Part shown: positions 43,806 through 54,200 of the stretch, piece by piece
Layout: every line of letters starts with the position of its first letter
Numbering within the stretch: the first letter of the stretch is position 1
NCBI GenBank assembly: GCA_016708725.1
Contig: JADJFE010000014.1
Span: forward strand, 80,800-144,799
Direction: 5' to 3'
Source of the DNA: Candidatus Aalborgicola bjergmarkensis
GTDB lineage: Bacteria; Pseudomonadota; Gammaproteobacteria; Burkholderiales; Burkholderiaceae_C
DNA length: 64,000 bases
The notes under the pieces: generated by a model
Told to the model about the DNA's origin: nothing
Seen by the model: only the letters and a program-made list of their open reading frames with translations
The model's database searches: none
Translations under genes and position numbers: made by a program

Positions 43806-44474
43806 TCAACGCCGCCACGAAACCTGCTCCAGCGTCAGACCCCGGCTTCGGCATAAAGCCTCGATGCGCGTCATATCGCCGCGCGCCGGAATACCGATCA
43901 TCCACACCCGCCCCCCTTCGACGGCTACCTGCATGCGTTTGTCCTCTTCTTGTAGTGGTGCGCAAACGAACGCAGCATAACGTTGCTGACCCAGCGGCGA
44001 TAGCGGTACAAGTGGCTGGTTGGACGAACCGCGCCACAGCACGCCGGACTGGCTGTCGATAAACGGCTCGGGAATCAGGGCATCCAGCAGCGCCAGGAGC
44101 CTGGCGTGGCGTTGTTGCAAGGTTTTCAGCGGGTAGCCGCTGTAGCAAAGAATGTCGAAATCCAGCCTGGCCTGGCTGCGCCAGAGTCGTAGCGCTTGCA
44201 GCAGGTGCCGCAAGCCTTCGGGCTGATCAAACGGCTCGCCACCGCTGATGGTCACGCCGTCGAGTCCGCTACCTGCAACCTGTTTGCACCAGGTCAACAG
44301 GGAGCTGATGGCAACCGTGCGTTGGGGATCGCGCTCCCAGGTATCGACGGACACGCAGCCCTTGCAACCAATCGAGCAGCCCTGCAACCACAGGCCAATG
44401 CGCTGCCCTGGCCCCAGTACGGTCACCGGAAAATGGGCCTTGTTGAGCTGGAGGTGGGCGTTAGCGGGCTTCAC
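43806..44474 (-). CDS. NrdG-like radical-SAM (4Fe-4S single-cluster) protein
   Basis: A protein of about 222 residues. LQGCSIGCKGCVSVDTW gives the CxxxCxxC cluster motif and VTISGGEPFDQPEGL the SAM-binding GGEP. These place it with the pyruvate-formate-lyase/NrdG activating-enzyme group, but no glycyl-radical enzyme gene is nearby. The frame opens at GTG 44507; GTG 44474 with AGGGGCGG upstream is the better start. Its only operon partner is the Ser/Thr kinase, an unusual pairing; a role in activating or modifying the kinase or its target is speculation. Confidence 0.82.
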   Translation of the reverse strand: MKPANAHLQLNKAHFPVTVLGPGQRIGLWLQGCSIGCKGCVSVDTWERDPQRTVAISSLLTWCKQVAGSGLDGVTISGGEPFDQPEGLRHLLQALRLWRSQARLDFDILCYSGYPLKTLQQRHARLLALLDALIPEPFIDSQSGVLWRGSSNQPLVPLSPLGQQRYAAFVCAPLQEEDKRMQVAVEGGRVWMIGIPARGDMTRIEALCRSRGLTLEQVSWRR

Positions 44475-44660
44475 TGCTTTGTCGCCGCCCCTACAAGGAT
44501 GGGGCACCTTTGCGTAACATCAGGTAAGAAAATGGCACCGAGGTGCGTGAAGATGGTATCCATGGGGTAACTCCGGTCGAAAATGGGGGCTGCACAATAG
44601 TACGGCAAAATCCTGGCTGCGCCGCTGGCGTGTTTCATCATAGTTTGCAGGGGACTTGCT

Positions 44661-45299
44661 TTGGATTTATTTGCTTTTTTTCTTTCTTTTCTGGTAGTAC
44701 TGGCGGCGTATTTGTTGGGCTCCTTGTCGTTTGCCGTGATTGTGAGCCGTACGATGGGCTTGAGCGATCCGCGCACCTTTGGCAGTAAAAATCCAGGTGC
44801 TACCAATGTGCTGCGCTCCGGTAGCAAGCTTGCGGCAGCACTGACCTTGTTTCTCGATGCATTCAAGGCATGGTTGCCGGTGATGCTGGTCAAGTGGTTT
44901 GGCGAACCCTATGGCCTGGGGGATGGCACGATGGCCTTTGCGGGCCTTGCCGCTTTTGTGGGCCACCTGTTTCCGGTGTTTTTCCGCTTTGTTGGTGGCA
45001 AGGGTGTGGCGACCGCCTTGGGCATGTTGCTGGCCATCAGCTGGGTATTGGGTCTGGCGGTGGCGCTCACTTGGGCGTTGGTGGCGTATGTGTCGCGCTA
45101 CTCGTCGCTGGCTGCATTGGTTGCAGCGGCAGTGACGCCGGTTTATTATGTTCTGGGTGGTGGCAGTGCCTGGGTCATGGACAAAGGCGTTGTACTTGCC
45201 GTGACCCTCATGGCTGCGCTGCTGATCTGGCGCCACAGTGCCAACATTTCCCGTCTGCTCAAGGGCGCAGAGCCCAAAATCGGAAAAAAGAAATCCTGA
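44661..45299 (+). CDS. plsY: Acyl-phosphate glycerol-3-phosphate acyltransferase PlsY
   Basis: PlsY starts phospholipid synthesis by moving an acyl group from acyl phosphate to glycerol-3-phosphate at the inner membrane. The 212-residue protein has LAAYLLGSLSFAVIVSR, the substrate loop FGSKNPGATNVLRSGSKLAAALTLFLDAFKAW and GHLFPVFFRFVGGKGVATALG. The start is TTG at 44661, supported by AGGGGA seven bases upstream; no ATG fits. The basic C-terminal tail ends KIGKKKS. Confidence 0.94.
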   Translation: MDLFAFFLSFLVVLAAYLLGSLSFAVIVSRTMGLSDPRTFGSKNPGATNVLRSGSKLAAALTLFLDAFKAWLPVMLVKWFGEPYGLGDGTMAFAGLAAFVGHLFPVFFRFVGGKGVATALGMLLAISWVLGLAVALTWALVAYVSRYSSLAALVAAAVTPVYYVLGGGSAWVMDKGVVLAVTLMAALLIWRHSANISRLLKGAEPKIGKKKS

Positions 45300-45317
45300 A
45301 AAAATCCTGAAGCTGCA

Positions 45318-47855
45318 TCAGGCCAGCAGGCGTTCGGGATTGGCCTCTATTTTGGTCAGCGCATCGCGGGTGGCACGTACGGTCAGCGTTTCTTCTTCCT
45401 GCGGTAGCAACAATCCGGCTTGCAGATAGGCCGCCAGGCGTCCGGCTTGAATCAGGAAATTCTTACCCGTTGTCGCGGCAAATAAATTGAGGTGTTTGCG
45501 GTCACTGCGCCAGGCGAATTGAACCTGACTGACCTGGTGGTTGTGGTCCAGCGAAAACCAGGAACCAATCTGCAGCTCCTGCGCCCAGGCCATCATGGCT
45601 GCCGTGGGTCTGGAGCTTCCGTTGGCTACCACTTCGATGTTGGAGGCGTCAATGCCGAGCATCATCTCGATGCTTTCGGCGTCCAGGGGCAAATCACCCA
45701 CGCCATCTTCGGATACAAAGTCTTCCAGGTGGCCCAGGCGTTCGGCCAGTGCGTCGATGCTGGATTGTGCAATGGTCTGGGTCTTGGACAAGAAGGCATC
45801 GGCCAGGGTGTCGCTGATCGCCTTGATATGCACGTCCTGTTCGCTTGGCGGCATGCCCAGCAAGGCCATGCCGGAACGCAGGCGGTGCAATAAATCGGGC
45901 AGATCCTGAATCACGCGCGCCCGATCCGCCCGGTTGGGCTTGGCGCTGGCGGCCCACACCAGATCGGCGGCGGACTTCTTGAGTGCAATGGTGTCCCTGT
46001 CCTGCGGACCCTTGCGCACGGCTGCCACCGCCAGCACCTCGGCCCAGACCTTGAACAGGAAATCCCGGATTTCTTCGCGCACCGGCATGTCTTTGAGCAT
46101 GTTGCGCATCTCGATGGTGTACTGAATGGCCAGTGTTTCCTTTTGCTCCACCTGCTGCGCAACACTGACCACCCTTTGGGTAGAGCTATCGTCCGTCAGA
46201 TGTTTGGACAGGAACTTCTGAAATTCTTCGTAGACAACCTGGTAGACCTTCTTCCCGGTTTCCGGGTACTGCTCAATCACCTGGACGATGCGTTTGATCT
46301 CCATTTCCATGGCCTTGGCCTGCACCCCGGCCGTGTCAAAACCCATCACGCAAGAACCCATACGGTCAATCAACAAACGCGCAGGGTGCGTGGATGTGCC
46401 CAGAAAATCGGGGTCCTCCAGCGCCATACGCAGCACCGGCATCTGCAATCTGGCAAACCACACCCGGATGGCAGGAGGAATGCGTTCTTCTGCCAGGATG
46501 GCCTGAAACATCAAGGCCACAATTTCAATGGTGGCCTTTTCACCCTTGGTTTCCGCCTTTTGCTTCAGCTCGACCGTCTGCTGCCGCAAATCACCGGCCA
46601 CACGCGCCACGCCTGCCGGGCTGTAATCTTCATAGCGCGTACCACCGGGTGCGAATTCACCGTCCTGGCCGCGCGGCGGTGGAGCCAGCGCTGCAGCCAG
46701 TGCGGCTGATGGTGCCTGGAGCTGCTCGGAAACATTGACCGAATCGTCGGCCCCCTGGCTGGAAAACAACCGCTTGATCTGGCTGATCACCCCCTGCGCG
46801 CGGCTGCGCGCACGCATCAAGGGCGTCATGGCTGTCATCATGCGGGTCTCTTCGGAGGCTGCACCGCCTGAACCATAGTTTTGACCAGAGACGGATGTCT
46901 GGCGCCAGAATGGCGTGGCGGAGGTCGATGGAGGCTGCATGGAAGAAGGCCCTGCAGCGGATTGCGTGGCAGGGCCAGGTTCTGCTGGCGCACGCGCCCC
47001 CCAGCGGGCGCCAAAGAAGCCACCGGCGGGACGGGGTGGTGGTGCAGGTCCGTCCGCCGCGCCAAGATCGCCATGCGCACTGGAGTCGCTAGCCGCCTCA
47101 GCAGGTTTTTTCGCGGTGTCAACAGGAGGAGGGGCATTCGGCGGACGCGCCGCTGCTGCACCGCTGGCGCGGGCGGCGGGTGCCTTTGCGCGACGATCCT
47201 TCGGCTCGATAGTGGGCAGCACCCCTTTTTTGATCAGGGTATCGTTGGTTTCGGAGTACGCTGCTTGCAAACGTTCAGTCAGTATTTTTTGTACTACATC
47301 AGTTGCACTGGACCACGAAGCGCCAGACATGCCGGAATTGGTCCATTGTTCAACCAAGGCGGATATCAACACTTCGGGATGAAAAATGTCGTTGTCTGCC
47401 AGCTCATCCATGCCTTCCAGATGCAGCATGCGTATCCGCAGGTCATCCAGCTGTGCATGTACTTTTTCCCGAACCGCCATGACCATGCGCGAGACCTGTA
47501 TCTTGCTCTCAACCGCATCAGCGCTTACCAGTTGCAGTCCATCCTCATCAAACTGAACCGCAGCCTTTTTCTTGAGTGGCTCCAGACACGTGCGCCACGC
47601 CTTCAGGGTGGCGTCCTGCCAGATAGGTCGGCACTTCTTGTAGGCAGTCCAGTTGTCCCGCCGTTCCTGCGTTTCGCGGGCTGTGGAGGGTTCGTCCATG
47701 AGCTGGGTGAAGCGTTCATAAACGGAATCCCCGATTCCAGTCATTGTTTTGCCAAGTTCGGCAAGAAAGCGTTCACGCAGCGCCCGAGCAAATTGCAACC
47801 GGGGAGATACCGTCGGTGGTGTGGTGGGTACTGGTACGGGGGGTGAGGTAGCCAT
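45318..47855 (-). CDS. DUF1631 family protein
   Basis: An 845-residue cytoplasmic protein that I recognise as DUF1631, a family common in beta- and gammaproteobacteria with no fixed function. N-terminal helical region (RLQFARALRERFLAELGKTM ... ERRDNWTAYKKCRPIW), a Pro/Ala/Gly-rich disordered stretch at about residues 225-340, and a long conserved helical C-terminal part (LMFQAILAEERIPPAIRVWFARLQMPVLRMALEDPDF; STHPARLLIDRMGSCVMGFD). Convergent with plsY; 14 bases separate it from secF upstream, so read-through is possible. Confidence 0.85.
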   Translation of the reverse strand: MATSPPVPVPTTPPTVSPRLQFARALRERFLAELGKTMTGIGDSVYERFTQLMDEPSTARETQERRDNWTAYKKCRPIWQDATLKAWRTCLEPLKKKAAVQFDEDGLQLVSADAVESKIQVSRMVMAVREKVHAQLDDLRIRMLHLEGMDELADNDIFHPEVLISALVEQWTNSGMSGASWSSATDVVQKILTERLQAAYSETNDTLIKKGVLPTIEPKDRRAKAPAARASGAAAARPPNAPPPVDTAKKPAEAASDSSAHGDLGAADGPAPPPRPAGGFFGARWGARAPAEPGPATQSAAGPSSMQPPSTSATPFWRQTSVSGQNYGSGGAASEETRMMTAMTPLMRARSRAQGVISQIKRLFSSQGADDSVNVSEQLQAPSAALAAALAPPPRGQDGEFAPGGTRYEDYSPAGVARVAGDLRQQTVELKQKAETKGEKATIEIVALMFQAILAEERIPPAIRVWFARLQMPVLRMALEDPDFLGTSTHPARLLIDRMGSCVMGFDTAGVQAKAMEMEIKRIVQVIEQYPETGKKVYQVVYEEFQKFLSKHLTDDSSTQRVVSVAQQVEQKETLAIQYTIEMRNMLKDMPVREEIRDFLFKVWAEVLAVAAVRKGPQDRDTIALKKSAADLVWAASAKPNRADRARVIQDLPDLLHRLRSGMALLGMPPSEQDVHIKAISDTLADAFLSKTQTIAQSSIDALAERLGHLEDFVSEDGVGDLPLDAESIEMMLGIDASNIEVVANGSSRPTAAMMAWAQELQIGSWFSLDHNHQVSQVQFAWRSDRKHLNLFAATTGKNFLIQAGRLAAYLQAGLLLPQEEETLTVRATRDALTKIEANPERLLA

Positions 47856-47869
47856 ATTTCAAACAGCAA

Positions 47870-48823
47870 TCAAACACTTGCGCCTGCGTTGGGGTCTCCC
47901 GGATTTTCTTCCTTTTTAGCAGTAGCCTTGATCAAATCTTCACGTTGAATGCCCAGCCACATGGCGATGGCTGCTGCGACAAACACCGATGAATAAATAC
48001 CAAACAGAATTCCGATGGTCAGCGCCAGCGCAAAATAATGCAAGGTGGCCCCACCGAATAGCAGCATCGACAATACCATAAGCTGGGTGGACCCGTGGGT
48101 GATGATGGTGCGACTGATGGTGGAGGTAATGGCGCTGTCAATGATCTGGATGGTGGTCATCTTGCGAAAACGGCGAAAGTTCTCCCGGATACGGTCAAAA
48201 ATCACCACGGATTCGTTGACCGAATACCCCAGCACGGCAAGCACGGCGGCCAGAACGGGCAAGGAAAATTCCCACTGGAAAAATGCAAAAAATCCCAGGA
48301 TGATGATCACATCGTGCAGGTTGGCAATAATTGCCGCCACGGCAAATTTCCACTCGAAACGGATCGCCAGATAAATCATGATGCCTGCCACCACGCAGGC
48401 CAGCGCCTTAAGCCCATCGGCCGCCAATTCATCGCCCACCTGGGGGCCCACAAATTCGGTGCGGCGCAGATTGGCGCTGGCATCGTCCGCTTTCAACGCG
48501 GCCACGACACGTTCGGTTTGTGCGCTGGCATTGCTGCCTTTTTGCACGGGCATGCGGATCAATACGTCTTGTGCAGTGCCGAAATTTTGCACCTGCACGT
48601 CCTCAATGCCCAAAGCTGCAACCTTGGCACGAATGGCGTTGAGGTCGGCCGGTTGGGCATAACTCACTTCCATCAAGGTTCCGCCCGTGAATTCCACCGA
48701 CAAATGCAGTCCCCGGGAAAACAGGAAAAACACGGCTGCCAAAAAAGTGAGCAGAGAAATCAGATTAAAAACCAGGGCATGCCGCATGAACGGAATGTCA
48801 CGGTGTATCTTGAAAAATTCCAT
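47870..48823 (-). CDS. secF: Protein translocase subunit SecF
   Basis: SecF with SecD uses the proton (or sodium) gradient to pull exported proteins through SecYEG. The 317-residue protein starts EFFKIHRDIPFMRHALVFN, has a short periplasmic domain (GLHLSVEFTGGTLMEV) and six membrane helices with the RND block YSVNESVVIFDRIRENFR. It lies 21 bases after secD. Confidence 0.96.
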   Translation of the reverse strand: MEFFKIHRDIPFMRHALVFNLISLLTFLAAVFFLFSRGLHLSVEFTGGTLMEVSYAQPADLNAIRAKVAALGIEDVQVQNFGTAQDVLIRMPVQKGSNASAQTERVVAALKADDASANLRRTEFVGPQVGDELAADGLKALACVVAGIMIYLAIRFEWKFAVAAIIANLHDVIIILGFFAFFQWEFSLPVLAAVLAVLGYSVNESVVIFDRIRENFRRFRKMTTIQIIDSAITSTISRTIITHGSTQLMVLSMLLFGGATLHYFALALTIGILFGIYSSVFVAAAIAMWLGIQREDLIKATAKKEENPGDPNAGASV

Positions 48824-48844
48824 GGCGACTTCCCCCTTTACCCT

Positions 48845-50731
48845 TTAGTTTGTTGTGGTCTGTTGTGTGTTATCGGGACGCCAGACGGTTCCGATGGACA
48901 CGGTCTTGAGTTTCTTTTGCCTTCCGTACCACAGATTGACCACCCCGCGCGAGAAGAAAACGCCCGAAAACATGCTGGTCAATATCCCCAGACAGTGTAC
49001 AACTGCAAAACCGCGTACCGGGCCGGAACCAAAAGCCAGCAGCGCCAAACCCGCAATCAAGGTGGTAACGTTGGAGTCGATGATAGTGGCCCAGGCGCGA
49101 TCATAGCCCGCATGGATAGCGGCCTGCGGAGATGCACCATTGCGCAGCTCCTCGCGCACCCGCTCGTTGATGAGCACGTTGGCATCAATAGCCATACCTA
49201 AAACCAAAGCCATGGCCGCCATGCCAGGCAAGGTCAGCGTTGCTTGCAGCATGGACAAGACGGCAACCAGCAAGAGCAGATTAAATGCCAGTGACACACT
49301 GGAGATGATGCCAAACAGCATGTAGTACACACACATGAAAGCTGACACGGCCAGGAAACCCCAGGTCACGCTGTTAAAGCCCTTGGCAATGTTTTCAGCA
49401 CCCAGGCTCGGGCCAATGGTGCGCTCCTCGATGATTTCCATGGGAGCCGCCAGCGAGCCGGCACGCAGCAACAGCGCCGTATCTGCGGCCTCCACGGTGG
49501 TCATGCGGCCCGAAATCTGCACCCGGCCACCGCCAATTTCGGAGCGGATAACCGGCGCGGTGACCACTTCACCCTTGCCCTTTTCAAATAACAAAATAGC
49601 CATGCGTTTGCCGATGCTCTCGCGCGTGACATCGCGGAAAATGCGCGCGCCCTTGGCGTCCAGCGTCAGGTGCACAGCGGCCTCCTGTGTCTCGTTGTCG
49701 AATCCAGGCTGTGCATCGGTCAGGTTGTCTCCCGTCAGGATCACCTGTTTCTTGACGATGACCGGCATGCCGTTGCGCTCCAGGTAACGCTCGGAACCAA
49801 AAGGTACAACTCCAATACCCTGCTCCGCTGCACGTGCCTCGGTGCCTTCATCAACCATGCGAATTTCCAGTGTCGCGGTACGGCCCAGAATGTCCTTGGC
49901 TTTGGCCGTGTCCTGCACACCCGGCAGTTGCACAACGATGCGATCCAGACCCTGCTGCTGGATCACCGGCTCCGCCACACCCAGCTCGTTGATGCGGTTG
50001 TGCAGCGTCGTGATATTTTGCTTGAGCGCCTGCTCTTGCACTTTGCGGGCCGCTGCGGGCAAGATGGTCGCGACCATCTTCACATCGCTACCTTCGGAAA
50101 TTTCCTGCGTGCCAAGCTCGGCAAACTGGTCCTGTACCACGCGCTTGGCCGATTGAGCGGTTTGCGCGTCACGAAAGCGGATTTCAATTGTCTGCCCATT
50201 GCGGGTGATGCCGCTGTGGCGGATGTTCTTTTCACGCAATACGCTACGAATATCCCCGCTGAGGGATTCGGCGCGCTTGTTCAATGCCGCAACCATGTCC
50301 ACCTGCAACATGAAATGCACACCACCACGCAAGTCCAGACCCAGATACATGGGCGAGGCATGCAAGGCGGTCAACCAGGCCGGTGAGCGCGACAACAGAT
50401 TCAACGCCACCACGTAGCTGCCCTCGGCTCCTTCTGGATTCAGGGATTTCTGGATGGCATCCTTGGCCTTGATCTGCACATCCGTACTGGCGAACCGCGC
50501 CTTGATCGACAACCCCTCCAGCGTGATGGCATTGGCATCGGGCGTGATACCGGCAGCCTTGAGAGATTCTTCCACCCGTGTCACGGTTGTGGCATCGAGT
50601 TTTTGGGAAGCCTTGGCTGCCGAGATTTGCACGGCGGGGGATTCACCAAACAGATTGGGCAAGGCATACAGCCCCCCCACAAGCAAAGCGACCAGGATGA
50701 TCGCATATTTCCACACCGGGTAGCGGTTCAT
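48845..50731 (-). CDS. secD: Protein translocase subunit SecD
   Basis: SecD is the larger partner of SecF. The 628-residue protein has an N-terminal TM helix, LGLDLRGGVHFMLQVDM, a large periplasmic P1 region (ELGVAEPVIQQQGLDRIVVQLPGVQDTAKAKDILG), and six C-terminal helices containing GMAIDANVLINERVREELR. Its ATG overlaps the yajC stop by one base (TAATG), so the three genes form one coupled operon. Confidence 0.97.
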   Translation of the reverse strand: MNRYPVWKYAIILVALLVGGLYALPNLFGESPAVQISAAKASQKLDATTVTRVEESLKAAGITPDANAITLEGLSIKARFASTDVQIKAKDAIQKSLNPEGAEGSYVVALNLLSRSPAWLTALHASPMYLGLDLRGGVHFMLQVDMVAALNKRAESLSGDIRSVLREKNIRHSGITRNGQTIEIRFRDAQTAQSAKRVVQDQFAELGTQEISEGSDVKMVATILPAAARKVQEQALKQNITTLHNRINELGVAEPVIQQQGLDRIVVQLPGVQDTAKAKDILGRTATLEIRMVDEGTEARAAEQGIGVVPFGSERYLERNGMPVIVKKQVILTGDNLTDAQPGFDNETQEAAVHLTLDAKGARIFRDVTRESIGKRMAILLFEKGKGEVVTAPVIRSEIGGGRVQISGRMTTVEAADTALLLRAGSLAAPMEIIEERTIGPSLGAENIAKGFNSVTWGFLAVSAFMCVYYMLFGIISSVSLAFNLLLLVAVLSMLQATLTLPGMAAMALVLGMAIDANVLINERVREELRNGASPQAAIHAGYDRAWATIIDSNVTTLIAGLALLAFGSGPVRGFAVVHCLGILTSMFSGVFFSRGVVNLWYGRQKKLKTVSIGTVWRPDNTQQTTTN

Positions 50732-51072
50732 TATTTAATACTTCCCTTGGGCAACACCTGCACCACGGCGCTGCGCTGGATCTGGACTTCGACGCCACTG
50801 GCGATTTCCACCCCCAGGAAATTGTCGCCCAAATTGCCGCCCAGTTTGCTGACCTTGCCCAGCACGCCGCCTGCGGTCACGACTTCATCCCCCTTGGCAA
50901 GCGCATCGACCATGGCTTTGTGCTCTTTTTGCTTTTTCATCTGGGGGCGGATCATCACAAAATACAACACCACAAACATCAGCACCAGCGGCAACATGCT
51001 CATCAGGGAAGACTGCATGTCACCAGGCGCGGCAGCTGGGGCAGTTTGAGCAAAGGCAGAAGAAATGAACAC
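50731..51072 (-). CDS. yajC: Preprotein translocase auxiliary subunit YajC
   Basis: A 113-residue single-pass membrane protein associated with SecDF. MLPLVLMFVVLYFVMIRPQMKKQKEHKAMVDALAKGDEVVTAGG is the family signature. The frame opens at GTG 51084, but GTG 51072, behind GGAG with a six-base gap, gives the usual FISSAFAQ start and is preferred. First gene of yajC-secD-secF. Confidence 0.94.
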   Translation of the reverse strand: MFISSAFAQTAPAAAPGDMQSSLMSMLPLVLMFVVLYFVMIRPQMKKQKEHKAMVDALAKGDEVVTAGGVLGKVSKLGGNLGDNFLGVEIASGVEVQIQRSAVVQVLPKGSIK

Positions 51073-51149
51073 GGACAACTCCACAAATCAAAGAAGCAAC
51101 CGCTGATTGTAAACGGGCATGCGTTTGGCTTGTTATTTGGGTGTTTTCA

Positions 51150-51197
51150 GGCTGTATCCCTTATGCAACAAGCGGTAGCAGCTATCGAATATATAGT
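51150..51197 (+). repeat. ~50-bp palindromic repeat family, copy 7
   Basis: Reads ggctgtatccc, ttatgcaacaagcggtagcagctat and atatatag, in family order. It lies in the 131-base gap between the hybrid-kinase stop and the yajC start and could end kinase transcription. Confidence 0.7.
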
Positions 51198-51203
51198 GCA
51201 ATT

Positions 51204-54200
51204 TCAGGCCAGCGCAAATTTCGAAAAATTGGGCACCAGGATTCTGCGCTCGAATTCCCTGGCTGGTAACGGTTGGGCCAGGTAATAACCTTGAATCGTG
51301 TCGCACGCCAGATTCGTCAGCAAGTCCAGTTGCTCCAGGGTTTCCACGCCTTCGGCGACCACCTTGAGCCGCAGACTATGTGCCAAGGCAATGATACCGG
51401 TGACGATGGCGGCATCATCCGCGTTGCTGATCATGTCACGGGTAAAGGTTCGGTCCACCTTCAGCGCGTCAACCGGAAAACGCTTGAGGTACGCCAGCGA
51501 TGAATAACCGGTGCCGAAGTCATCAATTTCCAGCCGCAGCCCGATAGCCTTGAGCTTTTGCAGCGTGGACACGGTTTCGCGGGCATGTTCCATGAGCACG
51601 CTTTCGGTAATTTCCAATGTTAGAAAACGCGACTCAAGCCCGGTTTCCTGTAGTGTTGTGACCACCAGATCGGAAAATCCGCTCATTTTCAGTTGAATCC
51701 CCGACAGATTGACTGCCACGTTCAAGCTTGGGACACCCGCGTCCAGCCAGACCTTGGTTTGTGCGCAAGCGGTGCGCAACACCCACTCACCTATCGGAAT
51801 GATGAGGCCGGTTTCCTCTGCCAACGGAATGAATTCCAGCGGCGATACCATACCCCGTGTCGGGTGATTCCAGCGCAGCAGGGCTTCCATCCCCGTGATG
51901 ATCCCTGTGCGGGTGTCGGCCTTGGGTTGGTAGTACACCTCCAGTTCGTTGCGCTCCAGCGCCCGGCGCAGCGCACTTTCCATGCGCAAATGGTCGGACA
52001 CACTGGCTTCCATGCCTGGCTCGTAAAACTGAAAGCCGCCACCACTGCGTTTGGCGCGGTACATGGCCGTGTCCGCATGGCGCAGCAAAGTGCTGACATC
52101 CTGGCCGTCCGCTGGATAAATGGAAATGCCGATACTGGCCGCAACAAAAATATCATGCCCCTCAATATCAAAAGGTGTAGCCAGCGAGCGGCATATTTTT
52201 TCCGCAGCATGCGTGGCGGAGGCAGGGTCGGCCAGTTCGTTGAGCAGCACGGTGAACTCGTCGCCACCAAGGCGGGCCACGCAATCGCTGGAACGCAGGC
52301 AATTCCTGAGCCGCACGGCCACAGACTGCAACAACTGGTCGCCAATTTCGTGGCCCAGCGTATCGTTGACAAACTTGAAACGATCCAGGTCAAGAAACAG
52401 TACCGCCAGCGACTGCTCGTGGGACTGCGCCCGCTTGATCGCAGCCCCAAGCGTTTCGGCAAACGTCATCCGATTGGGCAAGCCCGTCAAATTGTCGTTA
52501 AATGCCAGGTGGCGCACATGGCGTTGGGCGCGATGCGCTTCGACTACCCGTTTGACACGCTGGTTGAGTACGTTGAGCTGAATCGGTTTGGGGATATAGT
52601 CGCTGGCACCCGCTGCAAAAGCGCTGGCAATCGACTGGCTGTCTTCCAGCGCGGTAATCATCAACACCGGGATATTCTTGGAAAAAGGCAGTTCTTGCAA
52701 TTTGGCGCAAGTCGTAAAGCCGTCCATGATCGGCATGACGGCATCGAGCAAGATCACATCCGGCAAGATGCGTTCGGTCAAAGCCAGTGCCTGTGCGCCG
52801 TCCTCGGCTTCCTCAACGCGAAAACCGCTGCGTTGCAAAGCGTAGCGCAATGCCGAACGGGTGCTGCGATCATCATCGACTACGAGCACCAGGGCATCTT
52901 TACTCTCAATAGTCTGCACAGCCAGCGGCTCGGCACTCAGTTCGGCTTGCAATGCCTGCTGCACCACGGTGTATTCGGCCCGTGCACGCGCCAGAAGCTC
53001 ACATGCAGCATCGAACTGCCCGGATTCGGCCAGCGCTTCGATCTGCCTGGCGACCGCCACCAGATGCCTGGCGCCCAGGTTTCCGGCCGCACCCTTGATG
53101 GCATGGGCTGCTCGGCGCAGCCGGTCCGCTTCGCCCGTTGTTGCCGCCTGGTCCATCTCTTCAAGGTACCGTGGCATATCTTCCAGAAAGGGTTCAATCG
53201 CCCGGTTGATCGTGTCGCCCAGCGCCTCACGCAACTTGACCAGTACCGTATGGTCCAACGGTTCGGTCGATACCGCCGAAGGTTGTGGCGTGGTAACGGG
53301 TTCGCTTTTGGTAGCCACAGGCCTGATGTAGGTTTCGATCCAGCGTTTGAGCTTGGCCGACACACTGTCACGCAGCAAGGGTTTGGCCAGATGGTCATCC
53401 ATTCCCGCAGCCAGACACTTTTCCACGTCCCTGGACTGGGTGTTGGCGGTCATGGCAACAATAGGGGTGCGCCTGCCACTGTGGGTTTCCAGGGCGCGCA
53501 TGGCTGCGGTGGTCTGGTAGCCGTCCATCTCCGGCATGTTGCAGTCCATGAAAACCAGATCCCAGGACTGGCGTTTGAAAGCCAGTAACGCCACCTGGCC
53601 ATTAGACGCAACTTCGGCGCGGCAGCCGAGCAGCGACAACATGGCCTGGGCGATGGTCTGGTTGGTCCGGTCATCATCCACCACCAGAACCTGATACACC
53701 AAATCGTGTGCGTCATGTGCGTCATGTGCATCATGTGCATCCGGTGCGGGCAATGCAGGCAGCGGCAGCGTAACAGCCTGATCAGGGCTGCCGCCGGTGA
53801 CCGCAATGATGGCATCCCGCAGCCGGTCCAGGCGCAGGGGTTTGGAAAGCCAGGCATCAGCCAGGGCTGCCGTGCGCACGTTCTCGGTCGCATAGCGGTT
53901 CATCAGAATCAGGCGCAAAGCGGGCGCATGCTCGGTGCGCACACGGCTCGCCAGGTTGTGGCCATCGCGCGTTGCAAATGCCGTGTCGAGAATCACCAGA
54001 TGGTAGGGTTCGCCGCGCTGGAGTGCTGCATCCAGTTCATCCAGTGCCTTACCGGGAACCACCGTGGTGCAACGCTCAAACTCCCAATGGAGCAAGGCTT
54101 GTTGTAAAAAACGGCGCGCGGTATCACTTTCGTCCACCACCAAAGCGCGCAATCCTGACCATATTCTGTTTGCTGCCAGAATTTCCGGCTCGGACGCGAC

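Noticed and set aside
51693..53588. 631-codon open frame on the plus strand opposite the hybrid kinase
   Set aside because: Antisense to receivers, GGDEF and EAL domains with clear motifs; the translation has no recognisable fold and no ribosome binding site.
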